Assembly: GCA_905178155.1 (NCBI GenBank)
Contig: CAJINV010000005.1
Coordinates: 7,184,989-7,248,988, forward strand
Direction of reading: 5' to 3'
DNA from: Amoebophrya sp. A120
Taxonomy: Eukaryota > Sar > Dinophyceae > Syndiniales > Amoebophryaceae
Length of the DNA: 64,000 bases
The translations under genes and the position numbers were made by a program. This document shows positions 31,033 through 42,100 of the stretch, piece by piece. Within the stretch, counting starts at the first letter, position 1; each line of letters begins with the position of its first letter. The notes under the pieces were generated by a model, which was given only the letters and a program-made list of their open reading frames with translations, ran no database searches and had not been told where the DNA came from.

Positions 31033-33474
31033 ATGGCAACCGTTGCAGTGGGCCAACCTCGCAAACCCTCCTCGCGCGGCTCCTCTCGCGGCAGCGCTCG
31101 TCCCTCGATCCATTTCAACCGTCCGCCAACGGATGAATTGGTAATCGTTGGCGCTGGGGTTCGCGAATTGAACGGTCTCTATTCCTATCTAATGTAAAAA
31201 TGTCTGGGTCTGGAAGAATGCATGTTTGTCATGCCTGTCTGGCATGACTCTTAAATCTGTCATGCACGTTGCCCAAGAGCTTCATTTTTCTGCGATGCAG
31301 GAACGCAGTTTGTCATGCAGAATAAGCAACACCTAGAAGCTCAGAAACTTGTCATGCTGAGCCAGCATTTGCGGCCTCATCATGAGACGCCACCCAGCAT
31401 CACAACTTTCCAGACCCAGACACTTTTACATTTGATAACTCCCGCCAGGAGGCGATTTCCATCCCCTTCCCGAGGTATGACCCGAAGACTATCCAAGAAA
31501 AAAACGTTGTTAGTGTAAATTTGTGATGCGCAACATGCAAGATGATTGCGTCTGTCATGCTTGGCATGCATCGTAGGGCCCATTCCACGGCGTTTTCCCG
31601 TACTATCTGCGCATGACAGGTGGTTGCTTTCATGCGAGAGATATTTGTCATGCTAATCCTCCAAGAAAGTTACACCTACAATGTTTTTTTCTTGGATAAA
31701 GACGAAACAGAGACTACCAGCGATCATCAACGTGCCCAACGGTTTCCGCAAAATTTGCAAGCGGGAAAACTTTGGCACCCCGGAAGACTTCTGGATAGCG
31801 GTGAACCAACATGCGGACTACTACCAGCACGAGAGTATCATAAGGTGAAAACGCCCGTCCTTTATTCATACCCTGCAAGACAAATGAATCCAGAACAACT
31901 TCAACTTTTAGGATTGACGCATGACAAGTTCGACTCTGAGAGCAGCGCCGTCGCGTAGCCTAGACAGACCAACCGCATATTCACTGCATCAAACCGCCTC
32001 TCTTTCATATCTCAACTCTAAATGTATGCAGCGCATGATCACAAAATGCCTTCCAAAATAATGATGCGAAGCCGCATGAGAGATGATGTTCATCTTCCGG
32101 ACAACATGCAAAAAATAGGAATGCGCATGACAAGAACTCTGGGAACAAGGTGCGAGACGTTTTTACACAGCATAAAGAAATCGGACGCATACATTTACTT
32201 CGATTGCGAGCGCGAAACCTGGTTTCTAGACGACGCAAAGGGGACCAGCGTGTACGAATTCGATATGAAGAAGAATTTCGAGTCCATCGCCCAGGGCGCC
32301 CTCGAGATGGGTTTCCATATCAAATGCAAAAGTATCGTACTAGTAGTAATCGCAATCACGCATCACAAATCTGCCTCCTAACCTAAATCCGCATTACAAA
32401 TTCCATTTCTCATGCTGAGGGAATTTGTCATGCGATTTATACTAGTACGATACTTTTGCAGTGCATATTCCAAGTCCCGCAGCAACTCTTCGCGAAACTC
32501 GGATCCGCGGTCCCGCTAACCTCCTTAAACGCGATATCCCATGTAAAAACGTCCCCACCCGATAGTTGTCATGCGGGTTTGCAATGACAGGAACATTTGT
32601 AATGCGCACCTACATGAGAGGAATTTCCAATCGTGTTTTGGAATTTGTAATGCCGTAAACAGGATGAGGAGGAGGGTTTGTGATGCGACTGTCCTTGCTA
32701 AGCCGCACTACAGTACAAAGACAGACTTGCCATGCATGTCTCCCGAAACTCGCTCCTGGATTTGTGTTGCCGAGTTCGCAACTTGACTATGGGGTGGGGA
32801 CGTTTTTACATAGGATACGCGAAGCCCGGGTGGGAAATGACCAAAGCGAACCGCAGGATGCGGGAACTGAATATGCAATGCAAAAGCATCGTACTAAGTC
32901 TAAATTGCATCACAAGTTTGCTCAGCATGACAAATGCAATTTGTAATGCTGTTTTACCTTAGGAAGAAGATTTGTCATGCTTATTTGCAATTAGTACGGG
33001 TGCGATGCTTTTGCACTGGATCCTGAACCCGTTCCGACGGGGGGAGATGGACGTGCCCATCGTGAAAATAAGCGAAGTATGGATTGCAAATATCTCTAGG
33101 TCTGGAAAGATGCAAACTTGTCATGCAGGTGTTACATGACGCATGAGGTCTCGAATGCAGAACGTAGCATGACAGATTCTGTGAGACCTGTATCATGCCT
33201 ATTCTGCATGAGAAACCCCCTTTCAACTTGGTGGAAAGTGGCCAGCTTTTGGTAATCCTGCAACACAGATTTTTGCATGATTCAGATTTGGCATGACAAG
33301 GTGCATCCTTCCAGACCCAGACATATTTGCAGCTGATACGAAAATTACCCGATCGAGTTGCTTCCAGAGTTGGGCGACGAGGACGGAGAGGAGGATAGCA
33401 AGGACGCTGTTCTTGTTGCTGCAGGAGGAGAAAATAGCGGAGATATGAAATTCGATCGGGGGGAAGGGGTGTAA
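31033..33474 (+). CDS. Unrecognised 289-residue protein, eight exons
   Basis: Exons 31033-31185, 31443-31489, 31704-31844, 32081-32317, 32473-32534, 32823-32871, 33028-33077 and 33344-33474 total 870 nt, an exact multiple of three. A basic Arg/Ser-rich start is followed by VIVGAGVRELNGLYSR, INVPNGFRKICKRENFGTPE, and SDAYIYFDCERETWFLDDAK. These resemble small beta-sheet repeats of the type G-A-G-x-x-E-x-N-G-x-Y followed by a Tyr/Trp-containing strand, which I recall from many protist proteins; this resemblance is a weak inference. The C-terminus is acidic (ELLPELGDEDGEEDSKD). Six introns are introners. One (31845-32080) is GT-AG without recognised TIRs. Function unknown. Confidence 0.85.
31186..31437 (+). 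mobile_element. Introner, family A
   Basis: Left TATCTAATGTAAAAATGTCT, right GACACTTTTACATTTGATA. Target repeat ATTCC against ACTCC. Joins NGLYS to RQEAIS. Confidence 0.89.
31490..31698 (+). mobile_element. Introner, family J
   Basis: Left TATCCAAGAAAAAAACGTTG, right CAATGTTTTTTTCTTGGATA. Perfect target repeat AAGAC at 31485-31489 and 31699-31703. Joins DPKT to KQRLPA. Confidence 0.93.
32318..32467 (+). mobile_element. Introner, family B
   Basis: Left TATCAAATGCAAAAGTATCG, right ACGATACTTTTGCAGTGCATA. Perfect target repeat TTCCA at 32313-32317 and 32468-32472; no G, so no GT donor. Joins LEMGF to QVPQQL. Confidence 0.93.
32535..32817 (+). mobile_element. Introner, family D
   Basis: Left TATCCCATGTAAAAACGTCC, right GGGGACGTTTTTACATAGGATA. 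Perfect target repeat CGCGA at 32530-32534 and 32818-32822. Joins TSLNA to KPGWEM. Confidence 0.93.
32872..33022 (+). mobile_element. Introner, family B
   Basis: Left TATGCAATGCAAAAGCATCG, right GCGATGCTTTTGCACTGGATC. Perfect target repeat CTGAA at 32867-32871 and 33023-33027. Joins RMRELN to PFRRGE. Confidence 0.92.
33078..33338 (+). mobile_element. Introner, family A
   Basis: Left TATGGATTGCAAATATCTCT, right CAGACATATTTGCAGCTGATA. Target repeat CGAAG against CGAAA. Joins VKISE to DYPIEL. Confidence 0.9.
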
Positions 33475-35081
33475 ATCACTTAAAAATACGTCGTCAGAAG
33501 TAGAATTACAGTAGCAGTAGTGTCCATCACAACTATATTAAATCACAGCTTCAGCTATACCACATTCAACATATACCGTACTGAGATTTGATGTAGCTGT
33601 ATCCCAGCTCTATTTTCTATCACATTTTTTTCAGCTCTTTTACGTAAATTATGTTTTTGAGTGCTGTGCCTGACGATAATCATAATTTGGGTCAAAGCCG
33701 AACCCTTTTCTGTGCATGTCGACCATGCTGTATCCCAGCTGTACCAATCACGACCTGTTCCAGTTGTGTTGGCCTTTAAGTACCACCTCCATGATTGCGA
33801 TATGATGCAAGTACACGCTTCCTGCGTAGAGGAATGCACGCAAAGCTATAGTCCGCTAAAAGGACGCCTGGCTTGTGCGACTGATCGAGCATAAGAATTG
33901 TTGCTCCTCGTCCGCAACCCACAGTTTTAATAAAAAGTGTTCCGCAGCAGAAGTTGTAGTGCAGAGCCAGAAGTCATTTGCTATACACGACATCGCCAGG
34001 TGGTCACCAGAACTACTAGTACATGTACAGTATAAGAAGTCGTGAACAATCAAAAAAGTCGTTTTGTTCGTGAAAGCAAAAACGAAAAGTTTCAATTTAC
34101 GAATTGGAATTTCAAATTGGTAAAAGCAACGAATAATTACACGAAGATCCGGACGAGCGAAGTCTAAGTTTGTAGTTGTAGTATTCATCTCAGCGGTGGT
34201 GCAACATCACGACCAATCTCTTCTAGTCCTCTCAGCAAGCGTCGTATTAGTTCTAGAGGTCGTATCAATTAGATTATGGAGCACGAGAAAGAAACAGAAA
34301 CTGTTCCGATCAAGCGCAGCGTTTTAGCACACAGAATTTTGGCCGCAAATAAGTAGCCTGCTTAGAATACAGCTTCTAGTTCTAATTTAACAAACAAGTG
34401 CCGGCTCCTCTTTTGAGCAGCGGGGGGCGATTATGGTACTATGATCTTCAATTGCAAAGTTCTCCCTTAACGATTGGAAATTTGGCACTGCCGCTACAGT
34501 GCGGCTAAGTACTTAGTAAAAACCGTGACTGAGACGGAGTACTCGATTTTATTTCGTGGCCCTGGTGGTGGTTTCTCTTTCTGGGAGCGCGACGATGACT
34601 ACTACTACACTAGGTAGAAGCAAGTAGACCATCGCAGGAGCAAGCTGTGCCAGTATATCAATATCCTTGGGCTTAGGAGGTCGTGGCTTGTCGTTACGCG
34701 GCCGCGGAGGTCAGTCGATGCCATCAAGGCTGAGTTTTCGACACTAGTACGAAATCTGTCGTTGCTGCTGTTGTTCCTGCTACTTCGCGCTCCTACTGTG
34801 CTGCTTTCGCTGAATCTCAATTCTCAAAGTCCTGCTTTCAAAGTCGCGAGTCTCATCATTCTCAACTACACAAGAACGACATCATCGCTGGCGAATTCTG
34901 ATTAGAACCACGAGCGCAAAACTTTTTTGTTTTACTGTGCGGAAGAATTTTTCTTGCGCGCTTACTATTGCCATCAAAATCGCCTGCTTTTTTTGTATTT
35001 CCTCAGCAGTGCAACAAAGTCCTTGTCGCGGTGGAGCATTCATTCTTATCAGATCGCACTCGCGAATCGCTGCAAGCCAAT
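33475..35081. other. Intergenic, no gene supported
   Basis: Mostly AT-rich. A 26-codon frame starting ATGGAGCACGAG at about 34276 and a minus-strand frame at 34882-35118 (containing LPRDHWLAAIRECDLIRMN) read slightly like coding sequence but have no support from introns or homology. Confidence 0.4.
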
Positions 35082-35440
35082 GATCGCGAGGTAATTTTCG
35101 CAAGAAATTTCGGCTGAATCTTCAATCGCCGGGAGAAAGGATAAAGCTAGTGCAGCTACGAAAAGCTGTAGAACAATCCATCAAGAGGTTGAAGCAAGTG
35201 TTGAAGTTCGGAGCTGAATCATGTATGACGCAGCCAGTTACAGCAACAGATATTTTTCATAGAACACAACTACAAGGCACTTCTAGTAAAGAAAGTTTCC
35301 ACCATGTTCTCCTTAAAGCTGAGGAACCACAAGAAGAGTGCAGCTCTCAAGAATATCTTCATGACATGATACACCAAAATCTACTTCAGGGGCGTACATG
35401 TTGTGAAAAGTTTGCTGTCTCATATAACGATGTGCTATAA
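35082..35440 (+). CDS. Possible hypothetical protein or terminal exon (up to 118 codons)
   Basis: The frame is open from 35082 to the stop at 35440. It contains an amphipathic basic helix (KLVQLRKAVEQSIKRLKQVL) followed by polar sequence with ATDIFHRTQLQG and SSQEYLHDMIHQN. There is no ATG near its left end, so an upstream exon would be required. No family is recognised. It overlaps a minus-strand frame by chance at its left end. Confidence 0.35.
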
Positions 35441-35537
35441 GTAGAACCACTCAGGCGTCATAATGGACACCAAATTTTCGTTTTTTGATGCAATCCCTCG
35501 CCGTTAAAAAAATAGAAACTCAGCAAACTGGCACTAG

Positions 35538-35828
35538 CTAGTAATAATAGAAGTCGACGCGAGATGAAGGTAGGAGCAAAAACCAAAAAGGCCTACTCAT
35601 AAAAAAGCTCAAGGGGCTCCTGCAGCAGCAGTTTTCTGCATTAGTCTTACTAGTAGTCTGGATCAAAAATTGATAGTTTTTTACTATATGCACAACTTCT
35701 AGCAACAAGACCAAGGCGAGTATTAATGTTTTCTTCTTCGCGAATTTTCCAAGCAAAAACCAGCTCGAATCGTTTTTCATTTGTCTCTGATGTCCGAGTT
35801 CATCGTTTAGTTTCCTACCTCCTGTCAT
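35538..35828 (-). CDS. Possible small membrane protein
   Basis: Minus-strand ATG at 35828 to a stop at 35538, 96 residues: polar N-terminus (MTGGRKLNDELGHQRQ), one hydrophobic segment (TLILALVLLLEVVHIV), then a Cys/Ser/Phe-rich tail. It is only a compositional guess; AT-rich DNA can give such frames by chance. Confidence 0.25.
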   Translation of the reverse strand: MTGGRKLNDELGHQRQMKNDSSWFLLGKFAKKKTLILALVLLLEVVHIVKNYQFLIQTTSKTNAENCCCRSPLSFFMSRPFWFLLLPSSRVDFYYY

Positions 35829-36376
35829 CTTTAGAAGTATAGGGAAGAAAACAAAAAATCGTATGCGGAAAGAAACTCCTCCTGCTTCGACGAGGAAGAA
35901 GAAGCATCTCAAGTTGCAAGCCTCGTACTCATCATCATCTTCATACCATCAAATCGGCGGACTCGACGATCTTCATCAACACAATTCTTACAAGCATTCC
36001 TAGAAGAAGGTCGTGCGAACAAGAAAACTGGAAACCTAGATGAGTAAAAATCTTTGGTGTCTATAATCAAAAAGTCGTGACACCATTTGCATTTTTGATC
36101 TTGATGTCGAAACCGATTCTTGAAGCAATTCTTCTAGTCCGTGTGAATAGGAATCTTGAATATCATCATCTCCGATTCGCGTTTGTCGCGAGCTTGTGTG
36201 CATAGTACAACTCTGCATCGTAAAAATTTCCACATCGTGTCGTCAATCACCACGGTAGTTTCTCATCGTGTGTGAGCACCGATTTCGATTTCGTTGTAAG
36301 TATCGCCGGCGACCTTTATATCGTTCGGTCAGACACAGACCACCAGTAGTTTCTTTCGACAAAAAAAAAACACCAA

Positions 36377-39037
36377 ATGGCAACCGTAAACCCATTCGTT
36401 TCCGGACCTACCGAGATGGATATGCAATGGAAAATTTCTTGCCATCTTCGTGAGCTTCATCTTATATTATGTGATGTGAAATATGCATTGCAAGTTGACC
36501 TTGACGGCGCTAATGCTGTCATCAGTAGTATGCATGCCATTCTCTCGAAAATGACGCAGTAGAAGAAGCGAATAATGGAAAGACATTTTCTTTCGCATAG
36601 AGAGCGACGATCCGGACGCAATGATCTTGATGTTTACGGGATTGAAATTCTAAGAGCTTCTTGCCTCCCCAATAGATGCAGCCGTGCGTAAATTTCCGTT
36701 TCACAGACAATCACGCAGTAGAAGGATACATAGCGCATGAGAAGTGCATGATCGGGGGCAAGAAGCAAGTAAAATTTCTCTTCCCCTCCATAGCCCCTAT
36801 CAACTGTAAAAGTGTCTGGGTCTGGAAGAATGCCAGACTTGTCATGCAGATTTTACATGACTCATGAGGTCTGGTATCTAGGACAGAGCATGACAGATTC
36901 TGTGAGAGTTCTATCATGCCTCTCCTGCATGGGAAACTGCCTCTCGATTAGGTCAAAAGTGGACAGCTTTTGGTAATCATGCAACACAGATTTTTGCATG
37001 CTTCAGATTTAGCATGACAAGTTGCAGTCTTCCAGACCCAGACATTTTTACATTTGATAGCCCCTTCGACGGAGCAATTCCAGTTGCGTATGACAGAGAA
37101 GAAATCATCTCCCACAGTTCTTCAAGGGCGGACGAAGGAACCGAGTCTAGTGCAACTTCTCTATTTTTTTAACAAGAACATCATCAAGGTATGTACTTCA
37201 TATGCTGGTTCTTGTTCATACTAGTTTCTCTACTACTTATCCCCGAGGAGCTCCTGCCGTCGTCCAGGGTTGTGAGTCATCTAGGGCAAGTTCGAGTATT
37301 GTCGGGACGACAATCAAAGCTCCTTGAGCTTTCAGCAGGTCCAGCACATAGAGATAGAAGTAAGTGCATGGGCAAAAATGAAAGTTTATTTTTGTACTTT
37401 CTTTCTGTTTCTCTTTCTCTTTGTTCCCGATGCCGATCCCGTCTAGAGATTTATCCCATTTTCATAAGTCAACCGAAGAAGAAGACCTCCGACTTCGCCG
37501 ATCGGTCATGCGATTTGCCCACTCTGCTGGTTGACACAGAACCGGACGTATGCCTTGCAAGACGAGTATCGCACTGGTACTAATAAATTGCAGATCATAT
37601 TATACGTGACAAATCTTTTTCCTGAGGAGCTAAAACAGCATATGCAGATTCCATTTGTCATGCTGACCCAATTTTTCGTAGTAAATCAAATGCGATTTAC
37701 AACTAGCGCGATACTTTTGCAAGGCATAGGACGTGGACCCCGAGCTGGCTGCACTGGAGTTATCCACTCGGGAAAAAAAAAGCCAATCGAAAGATGTTCT
37801 TGATTGTATACGAAAATACAGTTACAGTCGGTGCATGATATTTTCGTATTTTTTTGATGCATTTATTTCATGCCAGGACATCAGATTTTCACATGGTTGT
37901 AAGTGCCTCTGATGTTACAACTGCGCTCCCTGTTCTTGTGCTATGATTATGAACATCGTGAGGTGGACATCACATCATCGATTGGGCCGCAGCATTTCTC
38001 GTCGTGCATATTCCCGTGGAAAGTCGCAGTCTTCCAATTGCAATTCAAACGGCGATATCAAATGCAAAAATGTCTGGGCCTGGAAGGATGCAAGGTCTGT
38101 CATGCACATTTTGCAATGAGTCCTGATGTCTGTGATGCATGCCCTAGCATCACAGATTTCAAAAGGGCTTTCTGATGCCTATACCGCATGAGAAATGCCC
38201 TCTCGTAATGGAAAAAACTGGACTTCTTCTGCTGTTAATGCAATACATATTTTTGTAGAATGCAGCTGCAGCATCACAAGTTCGCATCCTTCCAGACCCA
38301 GACATATTTGCATTTGATAGGTGACGTGCTCGGGAAAGACCTCCAAGTACCAGAGAAGTAGTATGGGACAGAAATTAATATAGAGTGCGTGGTTCGTCGT
38401 GTAGCATTGCAGATGCAAAGTAGAAGACTGGTGTTTGTGTACTTTGTCATGCCCGCCGAAAGAGACAACAACCATAATCATATGAATGGGTAAGAAATAG
38501 AGAAATGACAAAATGGACTTTCTGTGTTGTTTGTCATTCCAGTTTTTGTAGTTCGGCACGGCTAAGTGGAGGAGTACAAATGCTTATATTCTTATATTCA
38601 TGTGTAACCAAAATCGGTGCTGCACCCCCGCATGACAAAATCAAACACAACTACATGTTGGAACATGCTGCTAGTATGCTACAAAATACGTTTCCCTCCC
38701 ATACCCTTCTTTCTCTCCTTCTCGGTCCGGAAGAGCAGACCCTGACGAAAATAAAAAAACACACCAGCACCGAGGTACAGGATTTTTTTTTTTGCGTGTT
38801 AGTCTCAATATGTTGCGGGAAGATGCAGTATTAGACACTGACTTTGTATTCCATGATCCTTTGGTGATGTTGTCAATTTATTAAGCTGATGATGGCGATT
38901 GTTTGTGCAAAAAAAAAAGGACATCGACTCTCTCACAGATCCACATCAGCAATTGTGAAAACGGGTACGCCACTGCGCACATTTTTATGCCGGGAAAAGA
39001 GCTGCTGATTTCGAATCAAGGAAGAGCCCAAATTTAG
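36377..39037 (+). CDS. Unrecognised protein with mixed conventional introns and introners
   Basis: Start ATG 36377 (MATVNPFVSGPTEMDMQWK). Supported later exons: up to 36797 (from about 36676, PCVNFRFTDNHAVEGYIAHE), 37065-37188, 37285-37359, 37449-37548, from 37734 (DPELAALELSTREKKSQSK), from about 37915 to 38055, from 38325, up to 38774 (LLLGPEEQTLTKIKKHTSTE) and 38939-39037 (IHISNCENGYATAHIFMPGK to TAG). Conventional GT-AG introns are 37189-37284, 37360-37448 and 38775-38938, the second with a long pyrimidine tract. The first intron and the joins between 37800 and 38690 are unresolved. No domain is recognised. It may be continuous with the KH gene downstream, since that gene's first exon has no start codon. 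Confidence 0.6.
36798..37059 (+). mobile_element. Introner, family A
   Basis: Left TATCAACTGTAAAAGTGTCT, right CAGACATTTTTACATTTGATA. Perfect target repeat GCCCC at 36793-36797 and 37060-37064. Joins FPSIAP to STEQFQ. Confidence 0.92.
37549..37728 (+). mobile_element. Introner, family B
   Basis: Left TATGCCTTGCAAGACGAGTA, right CGATACTTTTGCAAGGCATA. Perfect target repeat GGACG at 37544-37548 and 37729-37733. Joins DTEPDV to DPELAA. Confidence 0.92.
38056..38319 (+). mobile_element. Introner, family A
   Basis: Left TATCAAATGCAAAAATGTCT, right CAGACATATTTGCATTTGATA. Target repeat GGCGA against GGTGA. Confidence 0.9.
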
Positions 39038-39177
39038 CAAAATCAGCTGCAGAAGATTTCAAAGCCCGGGATACATAGCCGGGTTCTGCCTTGTTAGAAA
39101 TAGGTAGGTACTTGCTTCTCTTGTGGGTACTGTGTTTCGCACTCCATCAACGAGATGAAAAAGTATTGGAAAAGTTC

Positions 39178-42100
39178 GTTGAAGAAGAAAAATCGTGCAG
39201 CTGTTTTGTCATGGAAAAGCTACCTACATTGTGTCATGTAGAGCCCCTTATGGTGAAGTAGCTCTAACTTCTGTGAAGATTCGCAATCTGCATCTCTTTT
39301 GCGGCGCCATACTCCCCGGCAATTGTGAGGGTGTTGACCATACGAATTGGAAATATGTCTGGATCTGGAAATAACCCGTCGTGCTATCTTCATGCGGACG
39401 ATGGCAAGCACATGTCAAAGTCAATATAATTACGGAGAGCTTCTACTAATGTGCATGACACCACGTTTTCTGAAGTCCACTCGGTTGCTGCAGACCTCAT
39501 TCATGGTTGCTGCAAATTCCAAGCAAATTCCTAAGGGGTGGCACTTGAAAGGCAGGATGGCCAATAAACGTAGCCAGGGGCCTCGCCACGAAAGGAATCC
39601 GAAAGGGCAAAAAGAGAGCTTCTGTCTGTTCCGTCTGGCGTATTTGCAGGCCACTGGCGCAGAATTTGTGGCCCTTGTCGGGCCCCACGCGCATGGTAAT
39701 ATTGAAGGAGAGGCCTGCAGGGCTTCCGATTGTTATTGCCCTGAGAGCCCACGAAGTGTTATCTTGTTGCGTGTTGGCGCTTAGGCGCCCACTCCGGGTA
39801 TCGTTTCTGCCCCACGACACAATATCGGCCCACCTGGAAAAGAAGACACAGCGATACATAAAAGATACACAAAGAACAGCCGGGAGCCAGGGCTACAAAA
39901 CATCGCGCAGGTCTACTCAATGGGGCAATATTGCCTGGGCGGGGTACGCAGTGCCCTGCTGGCAATTTTCGAGACGCAAAATTCCACGAAATTCCGCTTT
40001 TACTTATCTCATCGGAACGCGTCGCAGTGAACTAATGTGCATGACGCCACGTTTTCTGAAGTCCACTCGGTTGCTGCAGCCCTCATCTGCGCATACAAAA
40101 ATCGCGTTTTTGCCTCAAAAAGGAGCACTACCGTTTTTGCGAAACATGCATCACACGTCCCAGCAGTTTTTTATTTCTGCTACTTAGTCCAGCGAGCATT
40201 AAAACGAAAAGTCTGGCATTCTGTCAGTCGACCCAGACACATATTTGCGATGCATAGACCACGCCGTTGCGGTTATCCACAAGATGGTCACCAGCTGTAT
40301 GGAAAGTGAGGAGTTAGAAACGCAAGCAGGATGCTTAGCAAAGTTGTAGATCATGTGGAGCAAGATTTCTCTTTCTGTTTCTCCTGTACTACTTAAAACA
40401 ATTTTACAGAAGTTACTACAGTAGTGCCACGTGTAGTACTGCATCTGCAGCATGGTGCGGCCGCAGTAATATCTTCTCATGCGCAGCATTATTTAGGTCG
40501 TGGAGCCTTACCTGACTCATACTCACTTTAGCAGCATAGGAAGATGTAGTTGTAGTGAATGACTGGATTTCTCATGTGCATGCATGGCCGTTACAGCATG
40601 GAAAAAAGACGAATCAATATTTCGTAAAAGTAGACCACGACGATCGTTATGTAGAAGAAGGAGTTCTAGAATCACATTTGTTTTCTCCTCCTCCATTTTC
40701 CTCACCATATCTTGTGCCCAAGAGACCCGGGCGCCCTCGCAGAGAACAGGTATAGTTAGCACTTTTTTGGTACATCGAAAAACTGTAATATCTCGTTTGT
40801 CGTGCATGAAAAACTAATTTCTCGCTCCTGTTCCTCGTCCAACATGAAAAACTGAAATAGACTATTCTTCCCATTATGCATCGTATTCTTGCGATAATTT
40901 CCGTCCTCAGAACCGCGGCTGGTCCACGAAGTGAGTCCGCAATTCGAACGGATGCCGGGCCTCGAGTTTCTAGCAGAGGACAAAAATGATCACGATATCA
41001 AATGCAAAAATGTCTGGGTCTGGAAGAATGCATGTTTGTCATGCTTGTCTGGCATGACTCTTAAATCTGTGATGCACGTTGCCCAAGAGCCGCACTTTTC
41101 TGCCATGCGGAGACGCAGTTTGTCATGCAGAATAGGCAACACCTACAAGCTTAGAAATTTGTCATGCTGAGCCAGCACTTGTGGCCTCCTCATGCTACGC
41201 CACTCAGCATCACACGTTTCCAGACTCAGACACTTTTGCACTTGATACACGATGCTGGTGATCAACATCTGCAAGAGGACGAGGACATTGCGCAGCAGGA
41301 TTTAGTTGAGAGGCACCAACTAGAAGAGGTGGACGAGGATCCAGTAGACCAGATCGGTAGTATGAACTGCAAAACTATCGTACTCGTATAAATGCATGAC
41401 AAATTCCCTCAGCATGAGAGATAAGATTTGTAATGCGGATGTACCTTGAGAAAAAAATTTGTAATGCATGATTGCAATACGAGTGCGATACTTTTGACAT
41501 GCATAGGTAGACAGCACGAGCAACTCCTCGGCTCGGCACAGCTATCGAATGCAAATATGTCTTGGTCCTCTGGAAACTTGTGATGTTGAGTGGCGAATCA
41601 TGAGGATGCCAAAACTGCAGGCTGAGCATGACAAGTCTCTGCGTCTCTAGGTGTTCGCGTTGTCTAATCAGCATGACAAACTACGTTTCTGCCTGACAGA
41701 GAGGTGAGCTAGGCTTTGGGCAACGTGCATGACAGACTTAAGAGTCATGCTAGTCGAGCATGATAGACTTTTTACATTCTTCCAGACCCAGACGCATTTG
41801 CGGTTGATAACAGCTGTTGCAAGACGACGCCCGGAGCACCGCGGACGAGTGCGACACCTCGAATGATCCGCACATCATGTATCGTGAGAAGAAAGTGTTA
41901 ACAGTGACACACGACTCTGATGCAAGACCAGCAAGACAGACAACCTCTGTCATGCAGGAAATGCTTTCCAGCCCCATTTCATGCGCGTTTTCCCTATACA
42001 GTCTGTGGCTGTGCATCACAAGGTTTCTTTGCCAGGAATAAGGCAACTTTGTGATGCTGAAACTGCAACGAATGTGTAACTGTAACACTTTTTTCCTGTG

